The position numbers were made by a program, and so were the translations under genes. Positions 18,519 to 25,776 of a stretch of 64,000 nt of DNA are shown here, in pieces (the stretch's first letter is position 1; each line of letters opens with the position of its first letter). Where the stretch lies: positions 124,001 through 188,000 of the forward strand of contig CAKQGN010000002.1 in assembly GCA_934233745.1 (NCBI GenBank), given 5' to 3'. The notes beneath the pieces are model-generated. The model saw nothing but the letters and a program-made list of their open reading frames with translations, did not search any database and was not told where the DNA came from. Origin of the DNA: an uncultured Clostridia bacterium. GTDB taxonomy: Bacteria; Bacillota; Clostridia; Christensenellales; CAG-917.

Positions 18519-19121
18519 TTACAGTTTTATAAAACCATAGCACAGCAAGCCCACAGCGGCGGAGATGACGATAAGCCAAATCGGTTGCAAACTTTTGCCC
18601 CTGACTTTTATCAGCGATATGCCCAACAAAAATGCGAAAAGGCATGTTCCGATTATGTCGAATTGCACGGTATCGTGCGAAAGAACGCTCGATATACCGA
18701 AAAGCGTTGACAGCACAAACCCTACGAATACCGCAAGCAAAAGCCCCGTAACCGTTGAGCGAACATACACAAAAACGCTTTGCACGGCAGGTTTTTTGAT
18801 AAAATTTGAAAAAACAAGGGCAATCAATGTGATGATTATCAAGGAGGGGAGAACCACGCCGAACGTTGCGCAAATCGCGCCGAGCATGCTTTGTCCGACT
18901 CCTGCCGATTGCAACACCGACACACCCGTGTAGGTTGCAATGTTGACGGCAAAAGGCCCCGGAGTGCTTTCGGATATGGCGATAAAAGATTGTACTTCTT
19001 CAAGCGTGAGCCAACCTTTTTCAACGACCTCCTGACTTATCATCGGAATCATCGCCTGCCCTCCGCCTATTGTGAAAAGGCCTATCTTGAAAAACGTCCA
19101 AAAGAGTTGAAGATATATCAT
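18519..19121 (-). CDS. Chromate transporter family protein (short CHR domain), second of pair
   Basis: A 200-residue membrane protein of the ChrA/CHR family. The N-terminus FFKIGLFTIGGGQAMIPMI and STPGPFAVNIATYTG are the CHR signatures, followed by several hydrophobic helices. Short CHR proteins occur as adjacent gene pairs that together equal one long ChrA. Its start overlaps the stop of the neighbouring CHR gene by four bases (ATGA), so the pair is co-translated. Chromate export has been shown only for some members; in a gut anaerobe the true anion is unknown. Confidence 0.88.
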   Translation of the reverse strand: MIYLQLFWTFFKIGLFTIGGGQAMIPMISQEVVEKGWLTLEEVQSFIAISESTPGPFAVNIATYTGVSVLQSAGVGQSMLGAICATFGVVLPSLIIITLIALVFSNFIKKPAVQSVFVYVRSTVTGLLLAVFVGFVLSTLFGISSVLSHDTVQFDIIGTCLFAFLLGISLIKVRGKSLQPIWLIVISAAVGLLCYGFIKL

Positions 19122-19885
19122 TTTATCTTGTCCTCCTTGCTGTTTTGTGTCTTGTGGGTTGAAGATGCCATTTTATTGCTATTTTGAAAATCAATGGTTT
19201 TATCTGTCAAAAGAGGTTGATAAAGTGCGGTTTCTCGCACGTATTCGTCTTTTTCAAGGGTGCGGCCTATGCGCTCGTTGAAGTATTCGGCAGTGCCGAC
19301 CGAGTGCAAGATTTTCTTGTCGTAAACCTGCTTGATTCTTGCCGCGACTATGGCAATGATTATGGTTGCAAGTATTATGTAAATCACCCTGACGTTTGTC
19401 AAAAGCACAAGCAAAAAGGATGTTGCCATAAGAGCAAAAGACAAGACGTTTTTGCGCATATCCTTGAAAAACGTGAACACCGCTTTTGCAATCAGCACCA
19501 ACACCGCAACACGTATGCTCTTAAAAAAATATCCTGCCCACACATTGTCTTTGACAAGCTCGATGACGTAGCTGAGTGCGACTATAACGATGAGCGAGGG
19601 TATCACCACGCCGAGAGTGGCAACGATTCCTCCCAACACGCCGCACCGTTTCACTCCGATGTAAGTTGCCGTATTTATGGCAATCGGCCCCGGGGTACTT
19701 TCTGCGATTGCAAAAATGTCGCTCAATTCGTTGTGAGTTATCCATTGTTGTTTTTTGACAAGTTCCGCTTCGATGAGCGAAAGCATGGCATATCCTCCGC
19801 CAAAGGAAAAAAGACCTATTTTGAAAAATATGCCAAACAGTTTCAACAAATCAAAAAAGTACTGTTTTTTGTTTTTCTTTTCCAT
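19118..19885 (-). CDS. Chromate transporter family protein (short CHR domain), first of pair
   Basis: A 255-residue CHR-family membrane protein with FFKIGLFSFGGGYAMLSLI and ESTPGPIAINTATYIG, the same landmarks as its neighbour. A hydrophilic C-terminal tail of about 75 residues extends beyond the membrane domain. The start at 19885 (MEKKNKK) is preferred over the longer frame beginning at 19951 because the membrane domain follows directly and an AAGG site is nearby. Together with the gene at 18519 it forms the usual two-subunit arrangement. Confidence 0.86.
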   Translation of the reverse strand: MEKKNKKQYFFDLLKLFGIFFKIGLFSFGGGYAMLSLIEAELVKKQQWITHNELSDIFAIAESTPGPIAINTATYIGVKRCGVLGGIVATLGVVIPSLIVIVALSYVIELVKDNVWAGYFFKSIRVAVLVLIAKAVFTFFKDMRKNVLSFALMATSFLLVLLTNVRVIYIILATIIIAIVAARIKQVYDKKILHSVGTAEYFNERIGRTLEKDEYVRETALYQPLLTDKTIDFQNSNKMASSTHKTQNSKEDKIK

Positions 19886-19944
19886 AGCCTTGCCCGAAAA
19901 AAGTATATCACTCGTTTGTATGCTTGTAAAGTGTGCAAAACCCT

Positions 19945-19972
19945 TTGCCAAACGGCAAAGTCGTGCTAAAAT
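19945..19972 (+). promoter_or_regulatory. Promoter giving a leaderless nrdG-like transcript
   Basis: TTGCCA, a 16-nt spacer and TAAAAT (19967-19972). The ATG starts at 19979, where transcription is expected to begin, and no ribosome binding site is present. Confidence 0.6.
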
Positions 19973-19978
19973 ATAAAT

Positions 19979-20674
19979 ATGATACTTTGCGGATACGAAA
20001 AATTTTCAATGGTCGATTTCGACGGCGCAATCGCATGCACCGTCTTTACGGGCGGTTGCAATTTCCGCTGTCCGTTTTGTCACAACGCCGCGCTTGTCGT
20101 TGGCAACGTCAAAGCACAGCAAATCGACGAGAGCGAGGTTTTTGATTATCTTTCCAAGCGCAAAGGGCTTGTGGATGCCGTTTGCGTGACGGGAGGCGAG
20201 CCTACTTTGCAACCCGACCTTTGCGATTTTTTGGCAAAAGTGCGGGATATGGGATATGCCACCAAGCTCGACACCAACGGACTGCGCCCCGACTCTCTCA
20301 AAGAGGTTTTGGACAAAAAGCTTGTCGATTACGTTGCAATGGACGTCAAAAACAGCCCCGAAAAGTATGCTCACACCGTCGGCGTCCATAATGTCGATAT
20401 GGGCAAAATTTTGCAAAGTATGCAAATGCTCAAAGACAGCGGCATCGATTTCGAGTTTCGCACAACCGTTATTAAGGAATTTCACACCGCCGACGATATG
20501 CAAAAAATAGCCTATCTCGTTTCTGGCGCGCCTCGGTATTTCATTCAAAAATACAACGACAACGAAGGCTGTATAGCTCACGGCTACACCCCCGTCGATA
20601 AAGCCGATGCGGAAAAGTATATCGAGTACTTTAAGGGCAAGGTCGGCAAGGTGGAATTGCGCGGCTACAAATAA
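19979..20674 (+). CDS. nrdG: Anaerobic ribonucleotide reductase activating protein (radical SAM)
   Basis: A 231-residue radical SAM protein with the cluster motif CNFRCPFC preceded by VFTGG, and VTGGEPTLQPDL. It resembles the NrdG-type activase of Bacillota, which uses S-adenosylmethionine to generate the glycyl radical of the anaerobic ribonucleotide reductase. No reductase gene (nrdD) is in the window, so the target is inferred from family resemblance, and a related glycyl-radical activase remains possible. The ATG lies only 6 nt after a -10 box, so the mRNA is probably leaderless. Hairpin A4 follows the stop. Confidence 0.8.
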   Translation: MILCGYEKFSMVDFDGAIACTVFTGGCNFRCPFCHNAALVVGNVKAQQIDESEVFDYLSKRKGLVDAVCVTGGEPTLQPDLCDFLAKVRDMGYATKLDTNGLRPDSLKEVLDKKLVDYVAMDVKNSPEKYAHTVGVHNVDMGKILQSMQMLKDSGIDFEFRTTVIKEFHTADDMQKIAYLVSGAPRYFIQKYNDNEGCIAHGYTPVDKADAEKYIEYFKGKVGKVELRGYK

Positions 20675-20676
20675 AA

Positions 20677-20804
20677 CTCAACCGCACTATTGAGCGAATA
20701 ACTTTGTCAGGGCACGGTTGCCTCAAAATCGTGTACGCCTATGTACACTGGCTTTTGATTCATACCGTGCCTTTCGTGTTCTTCAACTCAAAATTGCGGT
20801 TGAG
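20677..20804 (+). repeat. Family A hairpin element, copy A4
   Basis: Begins just after the nrdG stop. Outer arms ACTCAACCGCA with TTGCGGTTGAG (20794-20804). Inner arms AGGGCACGGT (20709-20718) with ACCGTGCCT (20764-20772), TCAAAA (20723-20728) with TTTTGA (20753-20758), and the apex GTGTAC (20731-20736) with GTACAC (20743-20748). Here the apex itself co-varies from CGTAC/GTACG. A second copy of its right end (TTCTTCATCTTAATATTGCG) sits at about 20898. Confidence 0.8.
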
Positions 20805-20961
20805 AATAATGGATAATGTCGTGTATATTTCACGTTGCGTATCGAATTTATGTAGGTATTCGCAAAATATCGCAGTTTTGTGTTTAGTAATTTGCTTTGT
20901 TCTTCATCTTAATATTGCGGTTGAGAGAAAATATAAAATTATCCTTATTAATCAAAGATTT

Positions 20962-21183
20962 TTATTTAATTTCAAACAAATCGTTTGGGGTTATATCGAG
21001 TCTTTTGCAAAGGTAGACGATTTTTTCATAATCGAGTTCGATTTTCCCCGTTTCGTATTCACTGTAATCGGGTTGATATTTCCCAAGTTCATCTGCAATT
21101 TGTTTTTGTGTAAGCCCCATGGCTTTTCTTGCCGATTTAAGATTGTTCCCAACAATTTTTCGTATGTCCATTTCTCTACTCAT
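20962..21183 (-). CDS. Small XRE/Cro-type helix-turn-helix regulator
   Basis: A ~73-residue DNA-binding protein. The helix-turn-helix is clear in LKSARKAMGLTQKQIADELG and the following YETGKIELDYEKIVYLCK, and the end ITPNDLFEIK is typical of the family. The start is taken at 21183 (MSREMDI); the ATG at 21171 is also possible. Upstream in-frame residues from 21267 look non-coding. It is divergent from the membrane-protein gene at 21289, and a palindrome lies in that gene's promoter, so local repression or autoregulation is likely. Confidence 0.85.
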   Translation of the reverse strand: MSREMDIRKIVGNNLKSARKAMGLTQKQIADELGKYQPDYSEYETGKIELDYEKIVYLCKRLDITPNDLFEIK

Positions 21184-21227
21184 AGATATTATTTGGATAA
21201 AATATAGTAAAAATTCCATATTTGGTA

Positions 21228-21256
21228 TTGACATATAGGAATAAATCCTATAAAAT
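21228..21256 (+). promoter_or_regulatory. Consensus promoter of the 21289 gene
   Basis: Perfect TTGACA (21228-21233), a 17-nt spacer and TAAAAT (21251-21256). Confidence 0.85.
21234..21252. promoter_or_regulatory. Palindromic operator between the -35 and -10 boxes
   Basis: TATAGGA and TCCTATA (7-bp arms, 5-nt centre) fill the spacer of the promoter. This is an ideal position for a repressor, most simply the divergent XRE-type protein. Confidence 0.6.
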
Positions 21257-21288
21257 GTAGAAAACAAACAAAATGTTTGGGGAAACGT

Positions 21289-21873
21289 ATGAAAAAAGTT
21301 GTAACTGTCATAAAGTGGATAATGTTTTCAGTTTTGCTAATAACAGAATTTGCCGTTCTGTGTATAGGAATTTATTTGTTTTTTATCAATCGACCGCAAT
21401 CTTTTGAAGAATGGTTCGGTGAAGGAATTAAAGGGGTTTTGTATAAAATTGTTTTTCTGATAATCGGGTTGGGGGCTTTCGTCGGATTTGATGCAATGGT
21501 ATGCAGAATTTTGAAATTATTTTCATTGGGTGAGGAAGCAACTGTCGCTTCTAAGCCGGTTCCTTCTTTGCCTGCAAGCGAACATACTGCTCCAAAAGCA
21601 GTCGATGAACAAAAGGCAACACCGCAACAATGTGATATTAAACCAAAAGAACATAGTCAAAGCGTAAGTTATCAAAAGCCCAAAGGGATATGTCGCGATT
21701 GTATATATTTTCAAGAGAGAGAAGGGCTGTTTAGAACCAAATATACATGTGGTAAATGGTCTACAAGAGATTATATTAAGGATATATTAACATATTTTTA
21801 TGTGGAACCCACATCTTCGTGTGACAGTTTTGTAAAAAAGTCCACAAGTACTGATGCACATTTTAAAAGATAA
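21289..21873 (+). CDS. Hypothetical two-helix membrane protein with a Cys-rich C-terminal module
   Basis: A 194-residue protein not assigned to a named family. Two membrane segments (about 8-31 and 44-66) are followed by a flexible Pro/Ala/Gln-rich linker (about 85-130). The C-terminal module has four spaced cysteines: CRDC, then CGKW and CDSF. It resembles the small zinc-finger-like patches of unknown function seen in other Clostridia proteins. The ATG at 21289 is preceded by GGGGAA. It is transcribed from a consensus promoter with a built-in palindrome and is probably co-transcribed with the lipoprotein gene that follows 15 nt later. Confidence 0.6.
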   Translation: MKKVVTVIKWIMFSVLLITEFAVLCIGIYLFFINRPQSFEEWFGEGIKGVLYKIVFLIIGLGAFVGFDAMVCRILKLFSLGEEATVASKPVPSLPASEHTAPKAVDEQKATPQQCDIKPKEHSQSVSYQKPKGICRDCIYFQEREGLFRTKYTCGKWSTRDYIKDILTYFYVEPTSSCDSFVKKSTSTDAHFKR

Positions 21874-21888
21874 AAGGAGGATATGGTA

Positions 21889-22968
21889 ATGAAAAAAAGA
21901 GTGGCAGTGGTCATTTGTGTTTGTTTGCTTATAGTAATGGCAATAGTGTTTGTAGGATGCAATAGAATAACAGATTTTTTTGATGGATTGACAAGGTTAT
22001 CTGCACCCGAAGTTACGGTTATTGGCAATACGCTTGTATGGAATTCTGTAAAAGGCGCAAAAGAGTATGAGGTATACCAAGACGGCAACCTTGTTTCAAC
22101 TACCGGGGCAACGAATTATTCTTCCGTCGATAACGACAAAACGGCACAGTTTTATGTCGTCTCTGTAAGTAAAAACGGAAAAAAGAAATCGGATCCGTCT
22201 CAAAAAGTTGCCGTCTACAAGCAAACGGGATTTTCAGAAGAAGAAACGATGAACATAACGCTGGAATCGGGTGTATATGTAATTCCGTCAAATATAAGTT
22301 ATGCTGTCGTTACGGGCAGTTCCGATAATGCGACGATTTCTATTGCCGATAGAACGACGAATCTCGTTTTGGAACTCAATTCCGTAAACATAACGTCGGT
22401 GCAGGGAAAAGGTTGTATTACGACGAACGACGGAACCTACGATGCGCAAAAATACAGATTTTCCGTAACGCTTGTTGTCAAAGGAATCAACGTGTTGAAA
22501 GGCAGTGCGATAAACAGCGTTCCGAATCAGCCGTCAAACAACTCACAGAAAAAAGGCACAACCGGATATAACGGTGTTGACAGCATAGTGTTGCCGACTA
22601 TTGCAATAACCGGCGGCGGGTCGTTGACTTGCACCGGCGGTAAAGGCGGAAAAGGTGGAGAAGGTTCTGATTCGAGCGGAAGCATCTTTTCCGGTTCGTT
22701 GGCATCGCCCGGCAACGGTGGCGACGGCGGAAAAGGCGGTTACGGTATTGCAACGACAAAACTCGTTATGGTTATGGATGCGACGGGAACGGTAAACGCA
22801 TATGGCGGCGAAGGCGGACAAGAAGGTATGTATGGCGCAAACGGAAATGTGTCGACAGGTATGTGGAACAACATATTAGACACATTAAAGAAAGGAGAAA
22901 AAGGCAAAGATGGCGAAAGTATGGTCGGCGACATTTTGCAAATCGGCGGAATATATACCGGGCAGTGA
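21889..22968 (+). CDS. Gly-rich surface lipoprotein
   Basis: A 359-residue predicted lipoprotein with a hydrophobic signal sequence ending in FVGC (Cys24). Residues about 40-110 read like a fibronectin type III-like fold (KGAKEYEVYQDGNLV). The middle is strand-rich, and residues about 240-320 are strongly Gly-rich (GKGGKGGEGSD, GNGGDGGKGGYG), suggesting a repetitive beta or adhesin-like segment. Of two ATGs, 21889 has correct spacing from GGAGG while 21883 is too close. Its role is unknown; it probably shares the promoter at 21228. Confidence 0.7.
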   Translation: MKKRVAVVICVCLLIVMAIVFVGCNRITDFFDGLTRLSAPEVTVIGNTLVWNSVKGAKEYEVYQDGNLVSTTGATNYSSVDNDKTAQFYVVSVSKNGKKKSDPSQKVAVYKQTGFSEEETMNITLESGVYVIPSNISYAVVTGSSDNATISIADRTTNLVLELNSVNITSVQGKGCITTNDGTYDAQKYRFSVTLVVKGINVLKGSAINSVPNQPSNNSQKKGTTGYNGVDSIVLPTIAITGGGSLTCTGGKGGKGGEGSDSSGSIFSGSLASPGNGGDGGKGGYGIATTKLVMVMDATGTVNAYGGEGGQEGMYGANGNVSTGMWNNILDTLKKGEKGKDGESMVGDILQIGGIYTGQ

Positions 22969-23023
22969 CGCTTTTGTACTATTAAACAATATACATATTC
23001 ATAGTTCGATACCTTATTTAACT

Positions 23024-23092
23024 AAAAAACACCCCTTGAAAGCGAACGAAATTTGATTTTCGTTAACGAGTTCGCAGACAAGGGGTGGTTTT
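23024..23092. terminator. Bidirectional terminator between lipoprotein and rubrerythrin
   Basis: A long hairpin whose ends AAAACACCCCTTG and CAAGGGGTGGTTTT pair. It has an inner AACGAAAT/ATTTTCGTT-type stem and serves the two convergent genes. Confidence 0.8.
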
Positions 23093-23093
23093 G

Positions 23094-23687
23094 TTACGCG
23101 CGGGATTGAGATGTTTTTACGTTTACAAAGCCCTGTTTCGCTTTGCAAAGAGGACATTCGTCCCATGCCTCTTTCGAGGACGCTTCATATCCGCAACCCG
23201 AGCAACGCCAAGTGGTGGGCTTGTCTTTTTTGTAGAGGGTGTTGTTTTTTAGTTGTTCGTGCAGATTTTCAAAAGTCTTTTTGTGCTGCTTTTCGACGTC
23301 GGCAAGCATTTTGAAAGTATTTGCGATGTCCTCGAAACCCTCCGAACGTGCGGTTTTTTCAAAGGATTTGTACATCTTGATTTCGCTTTCGTGGTCCTCG
23401 GCGGCAAGAGCAAAGTTGTCGGTCAAGTCCCACTTTTCCTTGAACGGATAGCCTGCGTTGATTTGAATGTTGTCGATTTGCTCCTTGCTCGACTGCTGGA
23501 TAACGGTGTACAAAATCCGAGCGTGGTTGAACTCGTTGTACACGATTTTGTCCACGACTTCGGCAAGGGCGTTGTAGCCCTGATTGCGTGCGCCGTACTC
23601 AATGAATTGGTATCTCACGTATGCTTGAGTTTCGCCGACATATGCTCTGGCGAGGTTTTGATAGGTTTTGCTGTTTTTAAGTTCCAT
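23094..23687 (-). CDS. rbr: Rubrerythrin
   Basis: A 197-residue peroxide-scavenging protein of anaerobes. The N-terminal ferritin-like di-iron domain has Glu/His ligands in GETQAYVRYQFIEYGA, NEFNHARI, AAEDHESEI and DVEKQH. The C-terminal rubredoxin domain holds iron through CSGCGY and CPLC. It reduces hydrogen peroxide with electrons from a rubredoxin or NADH system and is soluble in the cytoplasm. The ATG follows AGGAGAACC. It sits with other redox genes but is transcribed alone. Confidence 0.95.
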   Translation of the reverse strand: MELKNSKTYQNLARAYVGETQAYVRYQFIEYGARNQGYNALAEVVDKIVYNEFNHARILYTVIQQSSKEQIDNIQINAGYPFKEKWDLTDNFALAAEDHESEIKMYKSFEKTARSEGFEDIANTFKMLADVEKQHKKTFENLHEQLKNNTLYKKDKPTTWRCSGCGYEASSKEAWDECPLCKAKQGFVNVKTSQSRA

Positions 23688-23880
23688 GCGGTTCTCCTTT
23701 TTTTGTTTTTCAAAATTATTGCAATATCCGCATGGTTTTATTCGTTTTACGCAAAAGGAAGGACAAAAAAAGAGAATAGACTATCAAATTTTCGCAAAAG
23801 ACTTTTAATAACCTCGTTAAAGTGGTATCATCATAGGCAGAAATAAAGTTTTCGCAACGCTGTTGCACAAGGAGTTATAT

Positions 23881-24690
23881 ATGAGCGATTGCACTCACGA
23901 TTGCGGTTCTTGCTCCAAGGACTGCTCGTCAAGAATTACGTTTGAAAAACAGAATCCGCTCTCCGATGTGAAAAAAGTCATCGGTATCGTCAGCGGAAAG
24001 GGTGGCGTCGGCAAATCTTTGGTGACGTCGCTCCTTGCCGTCGGAAAGGCGAGAGAAGGCAAAAACGTGGCGATTTTGGACGCCGATATCACAGGTCCGT
24101 CCATTCCTCGCGCATTCGGAATCAGAGGCACTGTCGAGGGGGACGCAAACGGAATATACCCTCGTCAAAGCAATTCGGGCATAAAAATCATATCGTCCAA
24201 TCTCCTTTTGGACGACGAAACCGATCCTGTTATTTGGCGCGGCCCCGTCATTGCAGGTATGGTCAAGCAGTTCTGGACGGATGTCGTTTGGGACGACGTT
24301 GACTTTATGTTTGTGGATATGCCTCCGGGAACGGGCGATGTGCCACTCACGGTGTTCCAGTCAATCAAACTTGACGGTATAATCATTGTCACCTCACCGC
24401 AAGACCTCGTATCAATGATTGTCGAAAAGGCGGTAAAAATGGCAAACAAAATGAATATTCGTATCTATGGTGTGGTGGAAAATATGAGCTATATCGTATG
24501 CCCGGATTGCGGCAAACACATCGAGATTTTTGGCTCGGGTAAGGTGGACAAAGTGGCAAAAGACTTTGACCTCAAAGTGCTTGGGAAGTTGCCTATGGAC
24601 GCAAACGTTGCGCTTGCGGTTGACAACGGCGATGTGGAAATTTTGAGTACGGACGCGCTCAAAGACGCGCTTGCCGAAATTGAAAAATGA
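23881..24690 (+). CDS. Mrp/NBP35-type P-loop ATPase, iron-sulfur carrier
   Basis: A 269-residue cytoplasmic ATPase. The N-terminus carries a Cys cluster (CTHDCGSCSKDC, residues 4-15). The deviant Walker A GKGGVGKS is at about 39-46, followed by DADITGPSIPRAFG and the switch VDMPPGTGDVPLT. A CPDCG pair near the C-terminus is the bridging cluster site of the Mrp/ApbC/Ind1 family. These proteins carry and transfer [4Fe-4S] clusters, which fits a genome with many Fe-S enzymes. The ATG at 23881 follows AAGGAG; an upstream in-frame ATG at 23863 is less well placed. Confidence 0.93.
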   Translation: MSDCTHDCGSCSKDCSSRITFEKQNPLSDVKKVIGIVSGKGGVGKSLVTSLLAVGKAREGKNVAILDADITGPSIPRAFGIRGTVEGDANGIYPRQSNSGIKIISSNLLLDDETDPVIWRGPVIAGMVKQFWTDVVWDDVDFMFVDMPPGTGDVPLTVFQSIKLDGIIIVTSPQDLVSMIVEKAVKMANKMNIRIYGVVENMSYIVCPDCGKHIEIFGSGKVDKVAKDFDLKVLGKLPMDANVALAVDNGDVEILSTDALKDALAEIEK

Positions 24691-24692
24691 CT

Positions 24693-24762
24693 AAAAGCGT
24701 GATTTTATGCAAAAACATACGTGCGAAAAACACGCAAAAAACGCATAAAATCACGCTTTTTT
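24693..24762 (+). terminator. Strong terminator after the Mrp gene
   Basis: A perfect 18-bp stem: AAAAGCGTGATTTTATGC (24693-24710) pairs with 24743-24760, followed by Ts. Confidence 0.92.
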
Positions 24763-24804
24763 GCAATGTAAATCGACACGAATCGACAAAAAACGAGGTG
24801 AATT

Positions 24805-25269
24805 ATGACAAGAAGAGAAACGGCTGAAAAGTATTTCGTTGACGGATACAGTTGCGCGCAAGCGGTTGTCAAAGCATTTGCCGACGTCACGGGATTTGAC
24901 GGGGAGCAGGCAATGCGCCTTTGCTCGTCTTTTGGCGGGGGCATGGGCAGACTCAGAGAAGTGTGCGGCGCAGTGAGCGGAATGTTTATCGTAGAAGGAC
25001 TTTTGGAGGGCTATTTCGATCCGTCGGCGCATGATGCCCAAGCTCAAAAAACCGAACATTACAAGCGTATTCAAGAGCTTGCAAAACGTTTCAAAGAACG
25101 CAATTGTTCGATAGTTTGCCGTGAAATTTTGGGAGCGAGAGCGGCAAGCACAAATCCCGTTCCCGATGAAAGAACGCCGGAGTATTACAAGAGTCGTCCT
25201 TGTGCAAGAATGTGCGGCGACGCCGCCGAAATCCTCGAATGTTTTTTGAAAGAAAGAGGACTTATTTGA
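24805..25269 (+). CDS. C_GCAxxG_C_C family redox-type protein
   Basis: A 154-residue protein of the family named after its Cys pattern. YSCAQAV has Cys17, LCSSFGGGMGR has Cys40, and EVCGAVSG carries Cys54 of the GCAxxG-like motif. Further cysteines lie at RNCSIVC and RPCARMC near the C-terminus. The family is thought to be redox-active or metal-binding and is common in anaerobes, but its reaction is not established. The ATG has a GAGGTGAAT site. It stands alone behind a strong terminator. Confidence 0.85.
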   Translation: MTRRETAEKYFVDGYSCAQAVVKAFADVTGFDGEQAMRLCSSFGGGMGRLREVCGAVSGMFIVEGLLEGYFDPSAHDAQAQKTEHYKRIQELAKRFKERNCSIVCREILGARAASTNPVPDERTPEYYKSRPCARMCGDAAEILECFLKERGLI

Positions 25270-25378
25270 CAAAACAAATACTTTATCATCGAAAAACCGA
25301 ACAATTAAGTGTCGTTATTTTCAAAAACGAGTGTTGCGCATAAGGCATAAAAATTTGTAAACGAGAAAAAATAGGCAT

Positions 25379-25684
25379 ATGAGTTTTTACGATTTGGTGT
25401 ATGAACAGGTCAAAAAGATACCGCAAGGAAAGGTTGCAACCTATGGGCAAATCGCCTGTCTGTGCGGTTCTCCCAAAGCCTCGCGCGCCGTGGGGTATGC
25501 ATTGCATTTCAACCCCGATCCCGAACATATACCGTGCTTTCGTGTGGTGAACCGCTTTGGACGATGTGCGCCGGCATTCGCCTTTGGCGGAGCGCAAGTG
25601 CAAGCCAACCTTTTGCGCGATGACGGTGTGGATGTGGATTCCGACGGTTATGTCGATTTGTCCGAATATCTGTGGAATCCTTAA
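25379..25684 (+). CDS. MGMT-like (alkylguanine transferase domain) protein
   Basis: A 101-residue protein consisting only of the DNA-binding/active-site domain of O6-alkylguanine-DNA alkyltransferases. VYEQVKKIPQGKVATYGQIA and the Arg-finger region KASRAVGYAL are present. The active-site motif reads IPCFRVV (Cys53) instead of the usual PCHRV, so the acceptor Cys is kept but its His partner is Phe. Alkyltransferase-like proteins usually lose the Cys, so this one is intermediate. It may repair alkylated DNA poorly or act as a damage-binding protein. It has no clear ribosome binding site before the ATG. Confidence 0.82.
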   Translation: MSFYDLVYEQVKKIPQGKVATYGQIACLCGSPKASRAVGYALHFNPDPEHIPCFRVVNRFGRCAPAFAFGGAQVQANLLRDDGVDVDSDGYVDLSEYLWNP

Positions 25685-25728
25685 TAATACCGATCGGGAT
25701 GATATATTTTTGAAAAGCATAAAAAAGA

Positions 25729-25752
25729 AACCGCCAAAATCGGCGGTTTTCT
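25729..25752. terminator. Bidirectional terminator
   Basis: AAACCGCC pairs with GGCGGTTT around a short AAAAT-type loop, with A and T tracts on either side, between two convergent genes. Confidence 0.8.
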
Positions 25753-25776
25753 ATTGTGTCGGTTTTCTGTTGCGCT

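Noticed and set aside
18519..19885. Frameshifted single chromate transporter
   Set aside because: Each of the two frames has its own complete CHR start motif, and they overlap by ATGA. Paired short CHR genes are a known arrangement.
20704..21207. 167-codon open frame on the plus strand
   Set aside because: It runs through hairpin A4 and antisense to the HTH gene, which has a clear protein family match on the other strand.
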